From Paralichthys olivaceus (lineage: Eukaryota > Chordata > Actinopteri > Pleuronectiformes > Paralichthyidae), in assembly GCF_024713975.1 (NCBI RefSeq), contig NC_091115.1, forward strand, positions 106,001-170,000: DNA of 64,000 nt, given 5' to 3'. The position numbers and the translations under genes are program-made. Below are positions 25,701-39,400 of the stretch, piece after piece. Below the pieces are notes generated by a model, which was not told the origin of the DNA, did not search any database, and saw only the letters and a program-made list of their open reading frames with translations. Each line of letters opens with the position of its first letter. The first letter of the stretch is position 1.

Positions 25701-26010
25701 TTATAAACTGGATGAACTGCTGATGTCAGTGAACGCAGTGTAAACGTCACGTTAGTCGACCGGCGACATGTTCGCCTGTCAGCGTGGGGGGAGGCGGAAG
25801 TTGGGGGTGTAGTGACGTTGGACTGACACCTGGTGTTTTCCTCCACAGGGCGACTCCGGAGCTCCCTTGTACTGTCGGAAGCGCAGTTCCTACTTCCTGT
25901 TTGGTGTGGTCACATGGGGCAGTCGGCGCTGTGACGTAGACAAACCGTCTGTCTTCACCGCGGTGTCAGATTTTCATTCTTGGATCACGAAGGTGACGGA
26001 CAACTCCTGA
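22774..26010 (+). CDS. Secreted two-domain S1A serine protease (ovochymase/polyserase-like)
   Basis: Exons: 22774-22822, 22915-22950, 23037-23117, 23417-23600, 23686-23761, 23844-24033, 24117-24256, 24485-24635, 24708-24743, 24832-25054, 25124-25281, 25373-25471, 25558-25694, 25849-26010. Total 1722 bases, 573 aa. The start ATG at 22774 gives a signal peptide ([17 protein letters not shown]). Domain 1 has an activation site R-IIGG, His in LSAAHC, Asp in NDVALLKL, Ser in GDSGGP, and Asp at the S1-pocket position before ACQGDS, so trypsin-like cleavage after Lys/Arg is expected. Domain 2 keeps His (ITAKHC), Asp (SDLSLLRL) and Ser (GDSGAP). It begins [12 protein letters not shown] without an IVGG-type start and has Ala rather than Asp at the pocket. 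Several N-glycosylation motifs (NMT, NET, NGT, NVT) fit secretion. Tandem S1 domains occur in ovochymases and polyserases; the exact orthologue is not identified. Confidence 0.88.
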
Positions 26011-26131
26011 AAATACTGTTTGGCTGGAAACTGTTTGTTGTCCAATCACGTTCTTCTTTTAACAAACATTCAGTTTATCAAGAACAATCTTCTGACCAAT
26101 CAGCTGCTGTGTTACAGTCAACGTTCTTTGA

Positions 26132-26137
26132 ATTAAA
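26132..26137 (+). terminator. Candidate polyadenylation signal (ATTAAA) of the protease gene
   Basis: ATTAAA lies 122 bases after the TGA at 26008-26010. It is the nearest canonical-variant signal on the plus strand. Confidence 0.4.
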
Positions 26138-26162
26138 AGTCACGTCACCCGTTTTTTGTTTT

Positions 26163-26168
26163 TTTATT
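26163..26168 (-). terminator. Candidate polyadenylation signal (AATAAA) of the stabilin gene
   Basis: TTTATT on the plus strand reads AATAAA on the minus strand, about 160 bases past the stabilin stop at 26325-26327. The convergent protease signal is only about 26 bases away. Confidence 0.45.
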
Positions 26169-26324
26169 TGATGAAACATCTTTTCTCAGTTACATGTGAT
26201 TGTTTACATTACTAAATCAATCAGGAGCACCTGAAACCTGATGACAACACTTCATCGTCCATCGAACGCTCAATGTGATCAGCTGACGGAAACTCGGAGC
26301 ATGAGTATGACGCTGCAGCTTCTC

Positions 26325-27085
26325 TCAACCGTCCTGCAGTAGGTCGTGCGATCCTCCGTCCGCCACCACTTGTTTGGCCTGAAAACATTCTGAGGTTAAA
26401 ATGGCTGAGATTCGCTCAGACTCATTTAGTTCAGTCTAGAAACATCAGCGTCAAATCAAAAACCTAATTTTAAACAGATAATGTTTTAAGCAAAAATGAC
26501 TGGAAACAGCTGATTATCAGAGAATGTGCTGAAGTTATGAGGTTGTGTGTCTGTGGTCAAACGTTTACTCACTGTGCCGTAAGACGTCTTTGACTCTGGA
26601 GCTGCTTCATAAACAGGGTTACAGATGCTGCTGCCTGCAGGGGGCACCGTTTCCTCCTCTTCATCCTCCTTTTAAGGAACAAAGACGATTTATCAATGAA
26701 ACCAGAAAATATTCTACACTAATTAAATGTCTCACTAATTTAAACATTTTTCTCCACCCTGGATTGCCCCCTGGTGTCTGGCTGCAGTATGAGTCATAAA
26801 CCCTCCTCCATGTTAGCAGATGGGACATGAACCAAACAAAAAATGAATTAGACGTTAAATGTTTGTCAAAGATGTTTCTGTCATCTCAGCTCGTTCTTCT
26901 CTCTCTGATGTTTGTTCAAGTGTTTCTCATCATTTTGGTTTCATTAGTTATTTGATGATATAAAAACAGGCGGAGACGTCATGATTGACAGCTGACACTG
27001 ACTAAGGATTGGTTGAGAGTGTGTGTGGGTGGGATCTTGATACCATTACAGCACTGACAGACTGCAGATGATGTCATCAAGCGTT

Positions 27086-27127
<42 letters not shown>

Positions 27128-30100
27128 TGAAGTAGTGGAACTGGAATCCTTTGTTGTTGTTTTTGTAGAAGTTGTATCCCACGCACATGCCCGCCACCAC
27201 CAGAATCACCAGCAGGGTCACACCCACTCCCATTCCTGCCTTGTGCCCCACATGCATCTGCAGAAGCATCACAGTCATAGTTACCAATCATGTGGGGTCA
27301 GGATGGATGGATGCTATTGTCATGACAAACCTCACCTCTTGGCGAGGGGGGGTGGCTTTCAGCGGACCTTGAAGAACATGTATGATTCCATTTGAGGCCA
27401 CAATGTCCGAGTTGGTGACAAAGCGATCGTTGATGTAACGAGAGGACTGAGGAAAAGAAATAATTTAAAACAACACAACCGTTGCCATGTTCATCAAAAT
27501 CTAACTCATGGCTAATTCTAATTCTGTCACATGTCTGGGGACGGGCAGCATGGCCCCCTAATGGACACAGGATGTAATTACTGACCAGAGCTGAGGGGTC
27601 CAGCAGATCGGACACTCCGAGGACCCTCAGACTCCCGACTCTTGTTCTGATCCGACTCCCGTTCTTCAGCTCGCTGAGAGGAAGAGCCCTCCCCTCGGAC
27701 AGGTGGAACTCAATGTCCCACTGAGACAGAGTCTGCAGGGACACGAGGACAGGTGAAGATTGATGAGGGTCAAGGGAGTTGATGAGGAAGGACAAGATCT
27801 TGGTTTTCGTCTCACCTGGTTGTCAGGGAGTCCGTCATTGTCGGGTACGAACAGCGTGGACTGAACCGTCAAGTTGCTCAGACGCTCCACAAACTGTTTC
27901 CCTGACGACGACACCTGAGAGCAGTTCAGGATTTGCTGAAGAAGAAAGACTGAGGTCACGATGATGTCATCAGATTTAATGTGTCCTGGTAGTCTGGGAC
28001 TCACCGTGAGGAAGTTGGAGAAGGTCGGCGTGGACATGAGCACCTGCAGCAGGTTTCCTGTGCACCTGAACCCATCTCCAACGTAACCCACCTGACACTC
28101 ACACCTGACCTCTGCAACCAATCACAGCCTCTCTGATCAATACGTCCTGATTACATGTTTTTATTGAACCTCCAACTCAAATTAGGTAAAAACTTTCTTA
28201 TAAATTATGAATTTTTATAAAAACTTTCAAATGAAACTAAATCAAAATTAATTTAAAATTTAATATTTATTACAAATATTGTTAATAATCTGAATAATCC
28301 GCCTCTTCCTCGCTCACCTTTCATCTGGTAGCAGAAGACATCCCACGACTCGCTCAGGTTCTTGCGGACTCCATAGTCCACGATGCCGACATGTCCGAAG
28401 CCACAATTGGGGTTGGAGTAGGTGGTGGGATACGCCACCCGGGCCTGGTCCAACCAGCCAGCAGCACACATGTTGAGCCCGCCCTGCGGAGACACAGCAG
28501 TTTGACTACGTGATGACATACGTGAACTACTGTGTGCATGAGGTGTTCACTGACCTGCTGAGCGTAGGACAGCTGCATATACGTGGCCAGGTCACCTCCC
28601 TCTGCACTGCAGGCTTGCTGCGCTGCACTAAAGTTCAGTTTGTACTGCCCCCTGTCTGAACGGAGGTGAAACACACCGAGCGTCGCATCTGCACAGAAAC
28701 ACAACAACACATTAAACACAACATGTTCAATACAAGGACTAAACTCTATCAGCTGATTGGTTCTCACTGGATCAGCTGAGACATGCCCTCTCCATCCTTA
28801 ATTCAAAGCATCCAATGATGTGGAAGAGAACTCAGCCTATGATCCGTACCTTCAAAGTGTAGATCTGTACATTTGGCGTCTTGATGACAGCGTCCGTTCC
28901 CTTGGAGACAGCGGCTGATTGGCAGCTGTTTGACCTCACAGGTCTCACCATCGCCGATGTAGTTGTCTTTACATGTGCACTTCTTCTTACCCTGTCCACA
29001 CAGACACTTCAAGTTAGGACAGATGAGACGTCAAATCCAAACCTGTTTAAATGACTCGTTCCTCACCGGAGCCATCATGGTGCAGGTGGCGTGTTCGTGG
29101 CAGCCGCCATTGTCTCCAGAGACACAGGGGTCAACGGGCTGACAGGTGAACCCGTCCCCAGAGTGACCTTTAGGACACGTGCAGGTCACCAACTCTCCTA
29201 TCTGAGAACACTTAGCGCCTTTAGCACAACCGCCATTCCAGACCCCACACATGTCCGCCACTGAGAACATGGAGAGACCAGACGTCACATTATGTCAAAG
29301 ACCTGATAACACCATATTATCCAGATAGATCACTTCGTTCACAAAACACAGGTTCTCCTGTGGTTCTAGAGTCTGTAAGAGGAGAACAGGAGGTAGAACC
29401 TTCAGCTACCAGGCTCCTCTCCTGTGGAACCAGCTCCCACTCTGGGTTCTGGAGTCAGACACCATCTCTACATTTAAAGTTAAATTAAAACGTTCCTCTT
29501 TGATAAAGTCTATAGTTCTGGATCAGGTCCTGAACCATCACTTAATTATGCTGCTATAGGTCTAGAATGCTGGAGAACTCCCATCATGCACTGAGGGAGA
29601 ACTCCCATCATGCACTGAGAACCTTTCCACTTCTCTCTGTCTCTCTGCCCCCCCCCACACATTCATTCATTTATTTATTTTAATACATGTCAATGACTAT
29701 TTCACTTTACACTCCCATAGTCTCTCTCTCATTTCAGATATCTCTGACCCCGGAACCTCAGGACAACAACTTTTACGATTATCACTATTATTAATTATAG
29801 TATCTCAGTAATTAATTATGATATGAATTGTGCCTGTTATCAATAATAATTAAAAGTCTTTACACTGTTTACATTTTAACTAGTCAGATCTGATACCTGA
29901 TGGCGCTCAAGTGTCCCCGGTCTTTCTCGCCCCCCCTCTCCCCTACTTCCCTGTCCCCACTATCCCTCTCTCTTCTCTCCCCTCTTTCCCCCCCTCTCTC
30001 CTCTCCTCCCCCCTTTTTCTTTGCTCACCCCCGGTGGAGGCAGATGTCTCCACACTGAGTCTGCTTCTAGAGGTTTCTCTCTGTTAATGAGGGAGTTTCT

Positions 30101-33100
30101 CCTCCACAGTCTCAAAGTGCTGCTCATTGTTCAACTGTTGGTTTCTCTATATTTTGATTTTAAGGTCCTGACCTTCTCTGTAAAGAGCCTTGAGATAATG
30201 TATATCATGATTTGGTGCTATACAAATAAAATTGAATTGAATTGAATTATATACAACATATAAAGACACATGTCCCCCACTGAGGTCATGGAGACACCAG
30301 ACTTCACGTTATACACAACATATAAAGACATGTGTCCCCCACTGAGGACATGGAGACACCAGATGTCACTTTATACACAACACAGACAGCGTCAGGTCTT
30401 TCTTCGTCTTCTGGTCTTTATTTATATTTTCTAGTGTTGATGACGACTCAAAGCACTTTACAGTACAGATTCTCTTCAGCATGCAGATGGGGAAGACTGG
30501 GATCGACCGCCAACTTTGTGGTTAGAGGACAATCATGTTCTTGCAAATTAAAAGCAGCTGAACGACTGATCAGCTCCTGATACACACACTGATTTACTGT
30601 GATGACATCATCAGGAAGTGACATCATATACAGTCATGTCAACAATCTTACTTCCTGTTTCCTGTTTACCTGTGCAGGTGAATCCGTCTCCTTCATAAAA
30701 TGGCCGACAGACGCAGGTGTTGTTTTCCGTACAGACGGCTTTAGGAGAACACGGTGGAGAACACACAGAGACGTGACCTGGACAAGATGAGACACCGTCA
30801 GTCAGCTGATTCACACTAACATGGAATGAGTTTAATGAACCTGGATCCTGTTTCATCAGAATCCACCAATCTTCAATAAAAAAGTGGATCATCACGAACA
30901 TTAATCTAATAAAAACACAAACACATAAAACTGTGAATTTCTTTAAAAAAATGGTTCTGAAGTTTGTGATTAATAAAGTTATTCAAATAAAAACATTTCA
31001 AATAAAACTTATATCGTGTTGTTTCAGCAGTTTCGAAACAAGCGTCACACTCACTCTGCTCAGTGTCACATAGCTCGCCGCTCCACCCCGCCTCACACAG
31101 ACACGCCCCCGTACCTTTCCATCCGTCGTCACATGACCCGTGTTCTGAGCAGTTACAGGCTGAAAGAAAACAGAGGTCACAGGGGTCAGAGGTCACGACA
31201 CCTTTAGGGTCATCTGTCACTCAGGAAACCGCTTACATTTACAGGTAGGCCCGAAGAACCCGTCACTGCACTGCTCACAGGCCACGCCCCTGAAGCCTAC
31301 GTCACAGGTACAGGTGCCGTTACCAAGGTGACCATCATCACATTTACCACGGTTACTACAGGGGGAGCCGACGCCACCTGGACACACTGCACACGTCGAT
31401 TGAAACGGGTTAATCACTGATGATGTCACAATCAAAGTAAATAAGATTTTTACTGAAAGTAAGTGGAATAAAAAAAAATCATTAGGACTTAATAAAATGT
31501 ATTCAAATTTATTTTGTATCAATAAATAAAATTGAAATGTGAGAAAATGATAAAGTGAAAAAGATCTTAATACATTTTATAAAGATTTTATTTTGAAGAT
31601 TGTGACATAAATAATAACTTTAATTTACAACTAAATCAAATTGAGTTAGAAAAATTAAATGTTTTATGCCGTCTCACCCAGACAGTCTCGTCCGTGGTAA
31701 CCATGACAACACCTTGGTTGCCAGAAGTTGACGGTGCAGACGCTGAGACAGGCGGAGTTTTTGGTGACGAACATGGTGGGAAGGTCACACTTCTGGATCT
31801 CCTGAAGACGACACGAGACGTTTGTATAGAGACAACTCTTTTTTTATGTTGTATATGACGAAGATGATGAAGATGATCAGACCTTGAGTTTGGAGCCTTT
31901 CGGACAGCGAGACGCTGAGGACGTGCAAACTCCACAACTCATCTACCACAGAAGAAGAAACAAGACGTGAATAAAACCAGAAACTGAGAAACGACCTGAG
32001 ACACACAGTCCGACTGGCACGTCGTTAGCATGTGAGCTAACTTTAGTATTTGAGCTAACTTTAGCCTCTTAGATATTTTCTGACCTGATCAGTTCGTCAA
32101 AGTTTCAAAATACAAACACGTCAGTAATTTATGGTGTTTAACAAATGAAATATCAATCAATCAAATTTATTTATATAGCACGGTATCACAACAAACAGTT
32201 GCTGCACAAAAGTCCAAGATCTTAAAAAAGACAAAATCCAACTTTCCACACCGAGCAAGCATGAGCAACAGCGGGGAGGAAAAACTCCCAGGTGGAAGAA
32301 ACCTCCGGCAGAACCGGGCTCGGTGTGGACGGCCTCTGCCAGGACCGGTGGGGACGAGTGAAGTAATAAAATACTTCCTGGTTCTTGTCCATAAATGTTT
32401 GTGACTTGTTACTGTTACAGTGAACAATAAAGTTTTTAAAGGACTCTTAATGGAGCACATTGAGATCCTTCAAATGAAATGTGCTTTTTAAATAAAATTT
32501 AAAACACCAGGGGGCTCCAAACGTGAGGATTTACCCGGAGATCAAAGGTCATCAGGTCATCACAGCGTCCTCCGAGGCTGGGCGGAGTCAGAAGGCAGTC
32601 AATCCCGTAGGCAATCCCACCATTAAAGACAAGGTGTCTCTGAACTATGCGACACTTCCCGTCATTAACGAAGATTGCTCCCTGTTCAAAGCAAGACGTC
32701 GTTAAGTGAGAGCCACGCTCGTCGACTCCTCATTGATTTCTGTTCCTGTCGTACTTACGATGTCGTCTGTCCCTCCGCAGACAAAGGAGAGCGGCGAACC
32801 CTGCAGTGTCCGAGCCGAATCCAGATAGATCAAACCTTCAGCGTAAATCTGAGCGAGCAGAGAAGAAGAGAGAGACAAAACGTTAATTAATCATGTGATG
32901 AACTGATGTTAGGAGTTCCTCAGGAATCGATTTTGGCTCCAATTTTTATTTTAACTTATATTTCGCTCTAATGTCGACAATAACTATGTTTGTGTGTAGG
33001 TTTGCTTCTCCTTTGATAAACACATCATTGAATAAATATTCAGGTCTGATGCCACTTTACACTAACGACACAGTTTAATTTTCATATAAAAACTCAGAAT

Positions 33101-33393
33101 TGTTTTTATTATAACTGTTCACGTTCGTTTTCGTGTTGGTTCAGTTTAAATAACGTTTTTGGTGAACCTTCTGGCTGTGCAGGATGTGGTACTTCAGGTA
33201 CTCCACCAGCTGAGGGCGGTTGTCGCGGTGGAACAGGAAATCCTTCTGCTGCTGAGGCAGAGACGCCATGATGGCGTCTGACGGAAGGAAGAGCGTGAGC
33301 GGCTGGTACATCCCATCATGCACCAGGTCCATCACACCTGAGTCCTGAAGCAGAGGTAAACATCAACATCATGTGACCTGGGCCAATGAGAGG

Positions 33394-33453
<60 letters not shown>

Positions 33454-33461
33454 TGTGTGTT

Positions 33462-33492
<31 letters not shown>

Positions 33493-36400
33493 CACCTCGA
33501 GCAGCTTGTAGAAGTGTGTGTATCCATGACGTTCGGCCACATCAGTCAGATTCATCTACAACGAGTTATTGACAGAAGAAAGAATCAATCAGTCGTTTAT
33601 TCTCCGCAGATCCATTTGTTTCTACATAATTACTTATCATTAATTGATCTGAAACATATTGAACTGACGGAGATGTTGGGCTCCAAATCTTTGTAGAGGT
33701 CGGGAGGAAACAGAATCTTGTCGATCTCGTGGAAAATCCCATTGACACTGACATCGTGGCTGTACGTCACGTTAGCACCGTTGATGAAGATGTTTCCCTG
33801 AAAATATTCAACAGATTGTACTCAACATGAATCAGCTGGTCACGTGACAGCTTTTTAAATATTGATGGACATTCAGCTGCCTGATCGGTCACCTGGCTTG
33901 ATCTGGTGGACAGGACAAGTCCAGACAGAGACGTCAGGTTTCGGGGTCGACTCAGGTCGGTGGGCAGCAGCGTGTGACACATGACAATGTGGCTTCGCAG
34001 GACTGTGGCGAATTGTTCTTTATGTTTCCCCAACATCATTGATTTCATCTAAATGAATAATAAACGTGTTTTTGATTCAGGTCATCTTATTGTTTCAGAT
34101 TCAGTGTTTTTGTATAATAGGCTTAAAAGAATATGTATATTTTATTAATGAAGTTTCATAATTATTAATCAATTATTGATTATTATTAAGCTACTTGAAT
34201 AGAAATTGCTGGTTGTGAAATTATTTGGTCACCTTAGCAGTGCCAATACTGTTCCCTGTGAAGGCGTTGCTGCTTGGTGGAAAGACGGTGAACGGGCCGC
34301 GACCTTTCAGAGAAATCTCAACCATCTGAAAGGAGAGTTTACATCATTAGTCAGTTTTCACCTGCAGGGGGTTAGCAATTGCAATTGTCACTCACCATCA
34401 GGCCAATGTAAAAGTCTCGCAGCTTCCTCGTCAGGATTTCCTGCACAGAGTCACACGTTAGCAACTGTCAAGTGGAACCAGGCGTGCTTCTAACGTCATG
34501 TGGCATCATGTCTCACCTTGTCCACGGTGCCTTTGCAGGTGAGTCCGTCTCCCAGGAAGTTCGACTTGCAGGTGCAGGTGCGGACACCTGGACCGCTCAT
34601 GTTACAGCGTGCAAACTGATGACAGCCACCATTTTTCTGTAAACAGTCAGAGATATGTTACTCCTCTACAGAGTAAAATTACCACATTTCACTGCCTCTA
34701 CTGACACCTGGTGTTTCACTGCAGTACTGCTTTAGTAAATTGGTATTACTGCAGTGATACCTTTGATTTGTCTTAAGGAGACGGATTATGCTTTTTCTGT
34801 CTTTCCCAGTCCTCTAATGGTTTGTATGGGTGTATGTCTGTTTTGTGAATGTAAACGTGGGCATGGCTCAAAATCCCAAAGTCCGCAGCAGAGGGCGCTC
34901 TTCTCTCTCACGGTAAACTATTTTCTGGAGTCAACTGAAAAGCCCCATCTTCATTTTTCTAATATGTCCGTTCCTGGCTGACATCAGCAGGGTGCTCATC
35001 AGCATAATGAACCCCTAGCAGCTAGTCAAACACAGCACAGTGTAACCTGAGCTGGGAGGAGGAGCTAGCAGCGTTCACCCTTCAGGTGCTGTTGGAAAAT
35101 CAAAACATTACACAGAGTACAACCAAGCTAAAGTCTCCCGACGTTCACAGTTGGCCTGTTTACTAAAGCTAAAGCTGTGGAACTGTGTTTACTGTGTTTT
35201 AAATGAATTACACCTGTATAACTTAAAATGAAAGTTTTCTGAACTTTGGCGCCAGTGAACCGTGGAACACAAATTAAAATGATGACCCCCAAACATAAAA
35301 GGTCTCCTTCAAAGAACCTTAATTGTTTATTGATGACGTCATCACACTCACCTTTTGACACAAGTTGATCATGTGACAGTTCTGTCCGTCACCTGAGTAA
35401 CCTTCACTGCAGGAACAGGATGTCTGCACACAGCATGACATCAATAATCAACTATCGATAATCAATAATCACTGGTTGATAGTCGTATGTGTGTAAAGTA
35501 TTTACTTTGTTCGGTCCAACGTGGACGCAGTCTGCGTTTGCATGACAACCTCCATTTCCTTCCAGACATGGATTTATTTCTGTGGGAGAGGGGGAGAGAG
35601 ATTGGGAACACTTGAGCACCATCAGGTTCTCAGCTCTGACTAGTTCAACTGTAAACAATCACTGTAATAATCAATAATTATTGATAACAGTAACAATTCA
35701 TAAAATAATCAAATTCATCGATTTGTAATTGAATAGAGACTTTAGTTTTTAATATATTTGAAAAGTTTTATTTACATTTAAAGATGCACGTAAGCCTGTG
35801 AGCGACCACCTGAGGCCACACTTACCGACACACACAAGTCCATCTCCATAGTAACCATTGTAACAGACACAGGCTCTGCGTCCAGGTCGTGTCCTCTTAC
35901 AGACGGCGTAAAGACTGCAGCGGCCGTTGTCCTCCACACATGGGTCTTTAGCTATAAACACAGACACTGATGCTCAGTCCGACCGTCACACCTGAAACTG
36001 ATGCACCTGAGAGGTCACCTGACCATACCTCGACAAGAAGTCCCATTTCCCTGGAAACCAGCAGCGCAGAAACACAGAGGTCCGGACAGTCCGATCAAAC
36101 AACTGCCATACAAACGCAACACAACATTACAACACATTACACCGAGCTGTGTTCAGAGCAGGGGTCTGCAGGGGGCGCTGAAGCTCACTGAGATGTGTTC
36201 ACTTACTTTGCACTGGTGTGACATTTCACTGAGCCGCACAACTCGTCAGCCGCCGACTCGACTTCTGTAAAAAAGAACACGGTCCATTACACATAAATAT
36301 ACAATATATGTAAATATACATATATATTAGTTACAAGCTTTGTCATATAAACATACGGGTACTATGATACAAACATATATACATGTAAACATACGTCATG

Positions 36401-39400
36401 CTCTCTCATTTCTTTTGTTATCTTACTTTCGTCGCAGAGGATTCCTCGCCACCCGACATCACACTCACACGTCCCGTCGCCCATGACGCCTTCATTACAG
36501 CGTCCGTTTTTACATCTGCAGTCTGAGGGAGGGGGGAAGAGACGGAGTCAAAGTTAAATGTCCAATCATTCTTGGTTGACAGTTTCCTATGTGAGGCGTA
36601 CTCACCCTGATCACAGTGGACGCCATATTTGCCGCTCTGGCAGGTCTCACACGCCGTCCCATTAAAACCTTGGTTACACTGACAGACTCCGGTACCGTTC
36701 GTCCCGTCCATACACGCTCCGTTACCGAAGCAGGGCTGACCCGGCAGCCCTGGACAAGGCTCACAGTGCTTCCCGAAAAACCCGCCACAACACGCTCGGA
36801 CCTAAGAACAGTGGAGAGAGCTGTGAGACCGTGAACGTGTTCGTCCTCATCACATGATTTACATGTATGTATAAGAGCAGACATACGATGTTCTTCTGAA
36901 GGCAGGTGGGTCTACAGCCGATGGTCAACAGTTGCTCTCCTTCAAACATGCGGCTGAACATACACTTCCTACTCCGCATGGATTTCTGCCGAGACCAAAG
37001 GTCAGTTTTAATGAAAGAAAATCAGTGAGAGCTTTAAAGAGTCAAGTCTCACTACCGACACTTCTTCCACATACACTTATATATTTAAAATTAATTTCCT
37101 TCAGTCTGTTTTTAATTTATTGTACATTAAGAATTTTATGTCCGAATTATGTCTCAATAAACTCATTAGCTTGGCACAAAATAAAAAAATGTGTGTGAAT
37201 GAGATCTGGATCTATTGTTTACAAACAGGACGTGTGGTAGTGAAGTGAAGAAGCCTCTTAATGAGAAAGTTTGAGTCCCATGATGTGGCCTCGATAATGA
37301 GCTTTAGTCTGACTCACTAGGACACACTGACTCTGAGGACACTCTGTGGTGGAAAACTTTGACATCACTACTCTATAGAAACTCATGGACCTTTTTTCAA
37401 CGTTGTTGTTCCTCATGTTTTGGTTTGTCGGATTAAAAGTCTGAGGTGATGACAGACGAGTCTGCATCATTTGTCAGTAAATGTTCATCAGTTTGAGAAT
37501 CTGAAGTTTTCATCGTGCTACAGTTTAAAATCTTACGTCTGGGACGGAGTTGTTGGGACAGATTTTGCCGATTGGGAACAAACAGTCGACGCACGTTGCC
37601 TGTGAAGAGAAAAGAGGAGGTTGTGAATAAACAGCTGAGTTTGTGTCTATTATTCTCTTCGGTTTCTCGGGTTCCGTACCATGACCTTCTGATACGTAGC
37701 TTCATCGCAGCGGTTCCTGTTGATCTTGAGAACGGCCGACAGACCGTGAATCACACCATTACCGCTCAGGATGTTGGACGAGTTGATCTGAGCGTCGTTC
37801 ACTAACAGCTGGAGGACAGAGAGAGTGAGTCAGGATGCAATCAGACATTCATGTAATTAAAACTTTATTTCTATAGCACTTATCTTACTAAGGTTACAAA
37901 GTGCTTCGCAAAATATGTGGTAAAAAAAAAAACCTGCTGCTTCCTGGCAGCACTATGAAAGCCATGTGGCCACTCAGTAGATCAGACATCATCACCTCTG
38001 TCTTTTTAAAATAAATACCTACTGTCACAGGCAGCAGAGTCAAAGCTGTCCCATTTGAGAAACTACATAAAATATAGAAGCAAAAAAAGGACGATAAAAA
38101 GGAATACAGGAGTTAAAATGGTACAGTAGCACCAGAATTACAAATCCCATGTTAAAGAAGCTTTCCTATAAAAAAGATGTTAGTTGAGACAGCTAGTTAG
38201 CTGCTAATGTGGTCAGGTAGTTCCAGAGCCTCAGGGCCCTGACAGAGAAAGTCTCCCTGAGTAGCCTTGACCCTGATCTGAGGTCTTGACTGGGACTGTT
38301 GGGAGTCAAGTGGGGGCCAGCCCATGTTGAGCTTTAAAACTTCTTTAAAAAGAATCTTAAAATCAATCCTGAATTTAATTGGAACCAGTGAAGGGACGCA
38401 AGGATTGGTGTGATATGAGACCTACATGTTTGTTTTAGTTAAAATACGAGCAGCAGCATTTTGAACAAGCTGCAAATGAATTACTACGATTTGACTGAGG
38501 CATGTATACAGGGCGTTGCAGTAATCCAGGCGGAAAAAGACAAAGACACGTATTAGCTTTTCTAAGTCAGGGGGAGATAGAACTGATTTAATCTTAGAAA
38601 CATTTCGTAGATGGAAGTAGCAGTGGTGATATTAATATGTGTTTTGAAATTCAGATGGAATCGAATGTGGCACCTAGATTTTTAGCTGTTCTTTGAATAT
38701 TGGCTGCCAGGGGATCAAGAAACGAAAAGGAGTTTGCCTGCTAGCTGATCGGGACCAAAATGTATTATTTCTATTTTGTTTGAATGTAACTGAAGAAGGT
38801 TAAGTGACATCCATTCCTTAATGGCGGATAGGCACTCTGTTAGCATGCTCACTCTGCTGATGTTGTCTGGTTTAAAAGACAAGCAGATTTGGGCATAGGA
38901 ACAATATGATGACCCATCAAAATTTCTGATGACGTTTCCTTTGGGAAAAATAGAATAGGACCAAGAATGGAACCTTGTTGCACCTCGCACATCGGTGGAG
39001 CCAAGGATGAGGTGTTATTTCCAACGGAAACAGAAATTTCTCTATCTGAGAGATAAGCCTTGAACCATCTAAGGGCAGTTCCAGATATGCCGACGCACTG
39101 CGTTAGTCTTTTGATAAGAATGTTTTGGTCAATGGTGTCAACTGCGGTGCTGAGGTCAAGGAGCAGAAATACGTAGAAATCACCAGCGTCAGCAATACAT
39201 CATTTGTCATTTTAATAAGAGCAGTTTCCGTACTGTGTCGTTTACAAAATCCAGACTGTAACTTTTGAAAAATATTATTATTGTCACGCACAGCTAAAAG
39301 TTGGGTAAGAACCACCTTCTCAAGAATGTCGGATAGGAAGGGGGGGTTTTCAAATGGCCTATAATTCTGTGGGAGTGATTAGTCTAGATATGGCTTTTTC

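Larger units (their letters stand above)
26325..28111 (-). other. stab2: stab2 exons 63-69: FAS1 domain 7, transmembrane helix and NPVYE tail
   Basis: Exons 28005-28111, 27816-27935, 27586-27720, 27336-27446, 27126-27257, 26573-26668, 26325-26378. FAS1-7 shows [27 protein letters not shown] and [15 protein letters not shown]. The helix [18 protein letters not shown] is followed by [14 protein letters not shown] and an acidic EDEEEE run. The tail has [10 protein letters not shown], a likely NPxY endocytosis signal, and ends LLQDG. Confidence 0.92.

Noticed and set aside
34740..35110. Plus-strand 75-codon ORF and flanking sequence as a gene
   Set aside because: No homology recognised, no splice context, and a composition like old repeat DNA in a stab2 intron.
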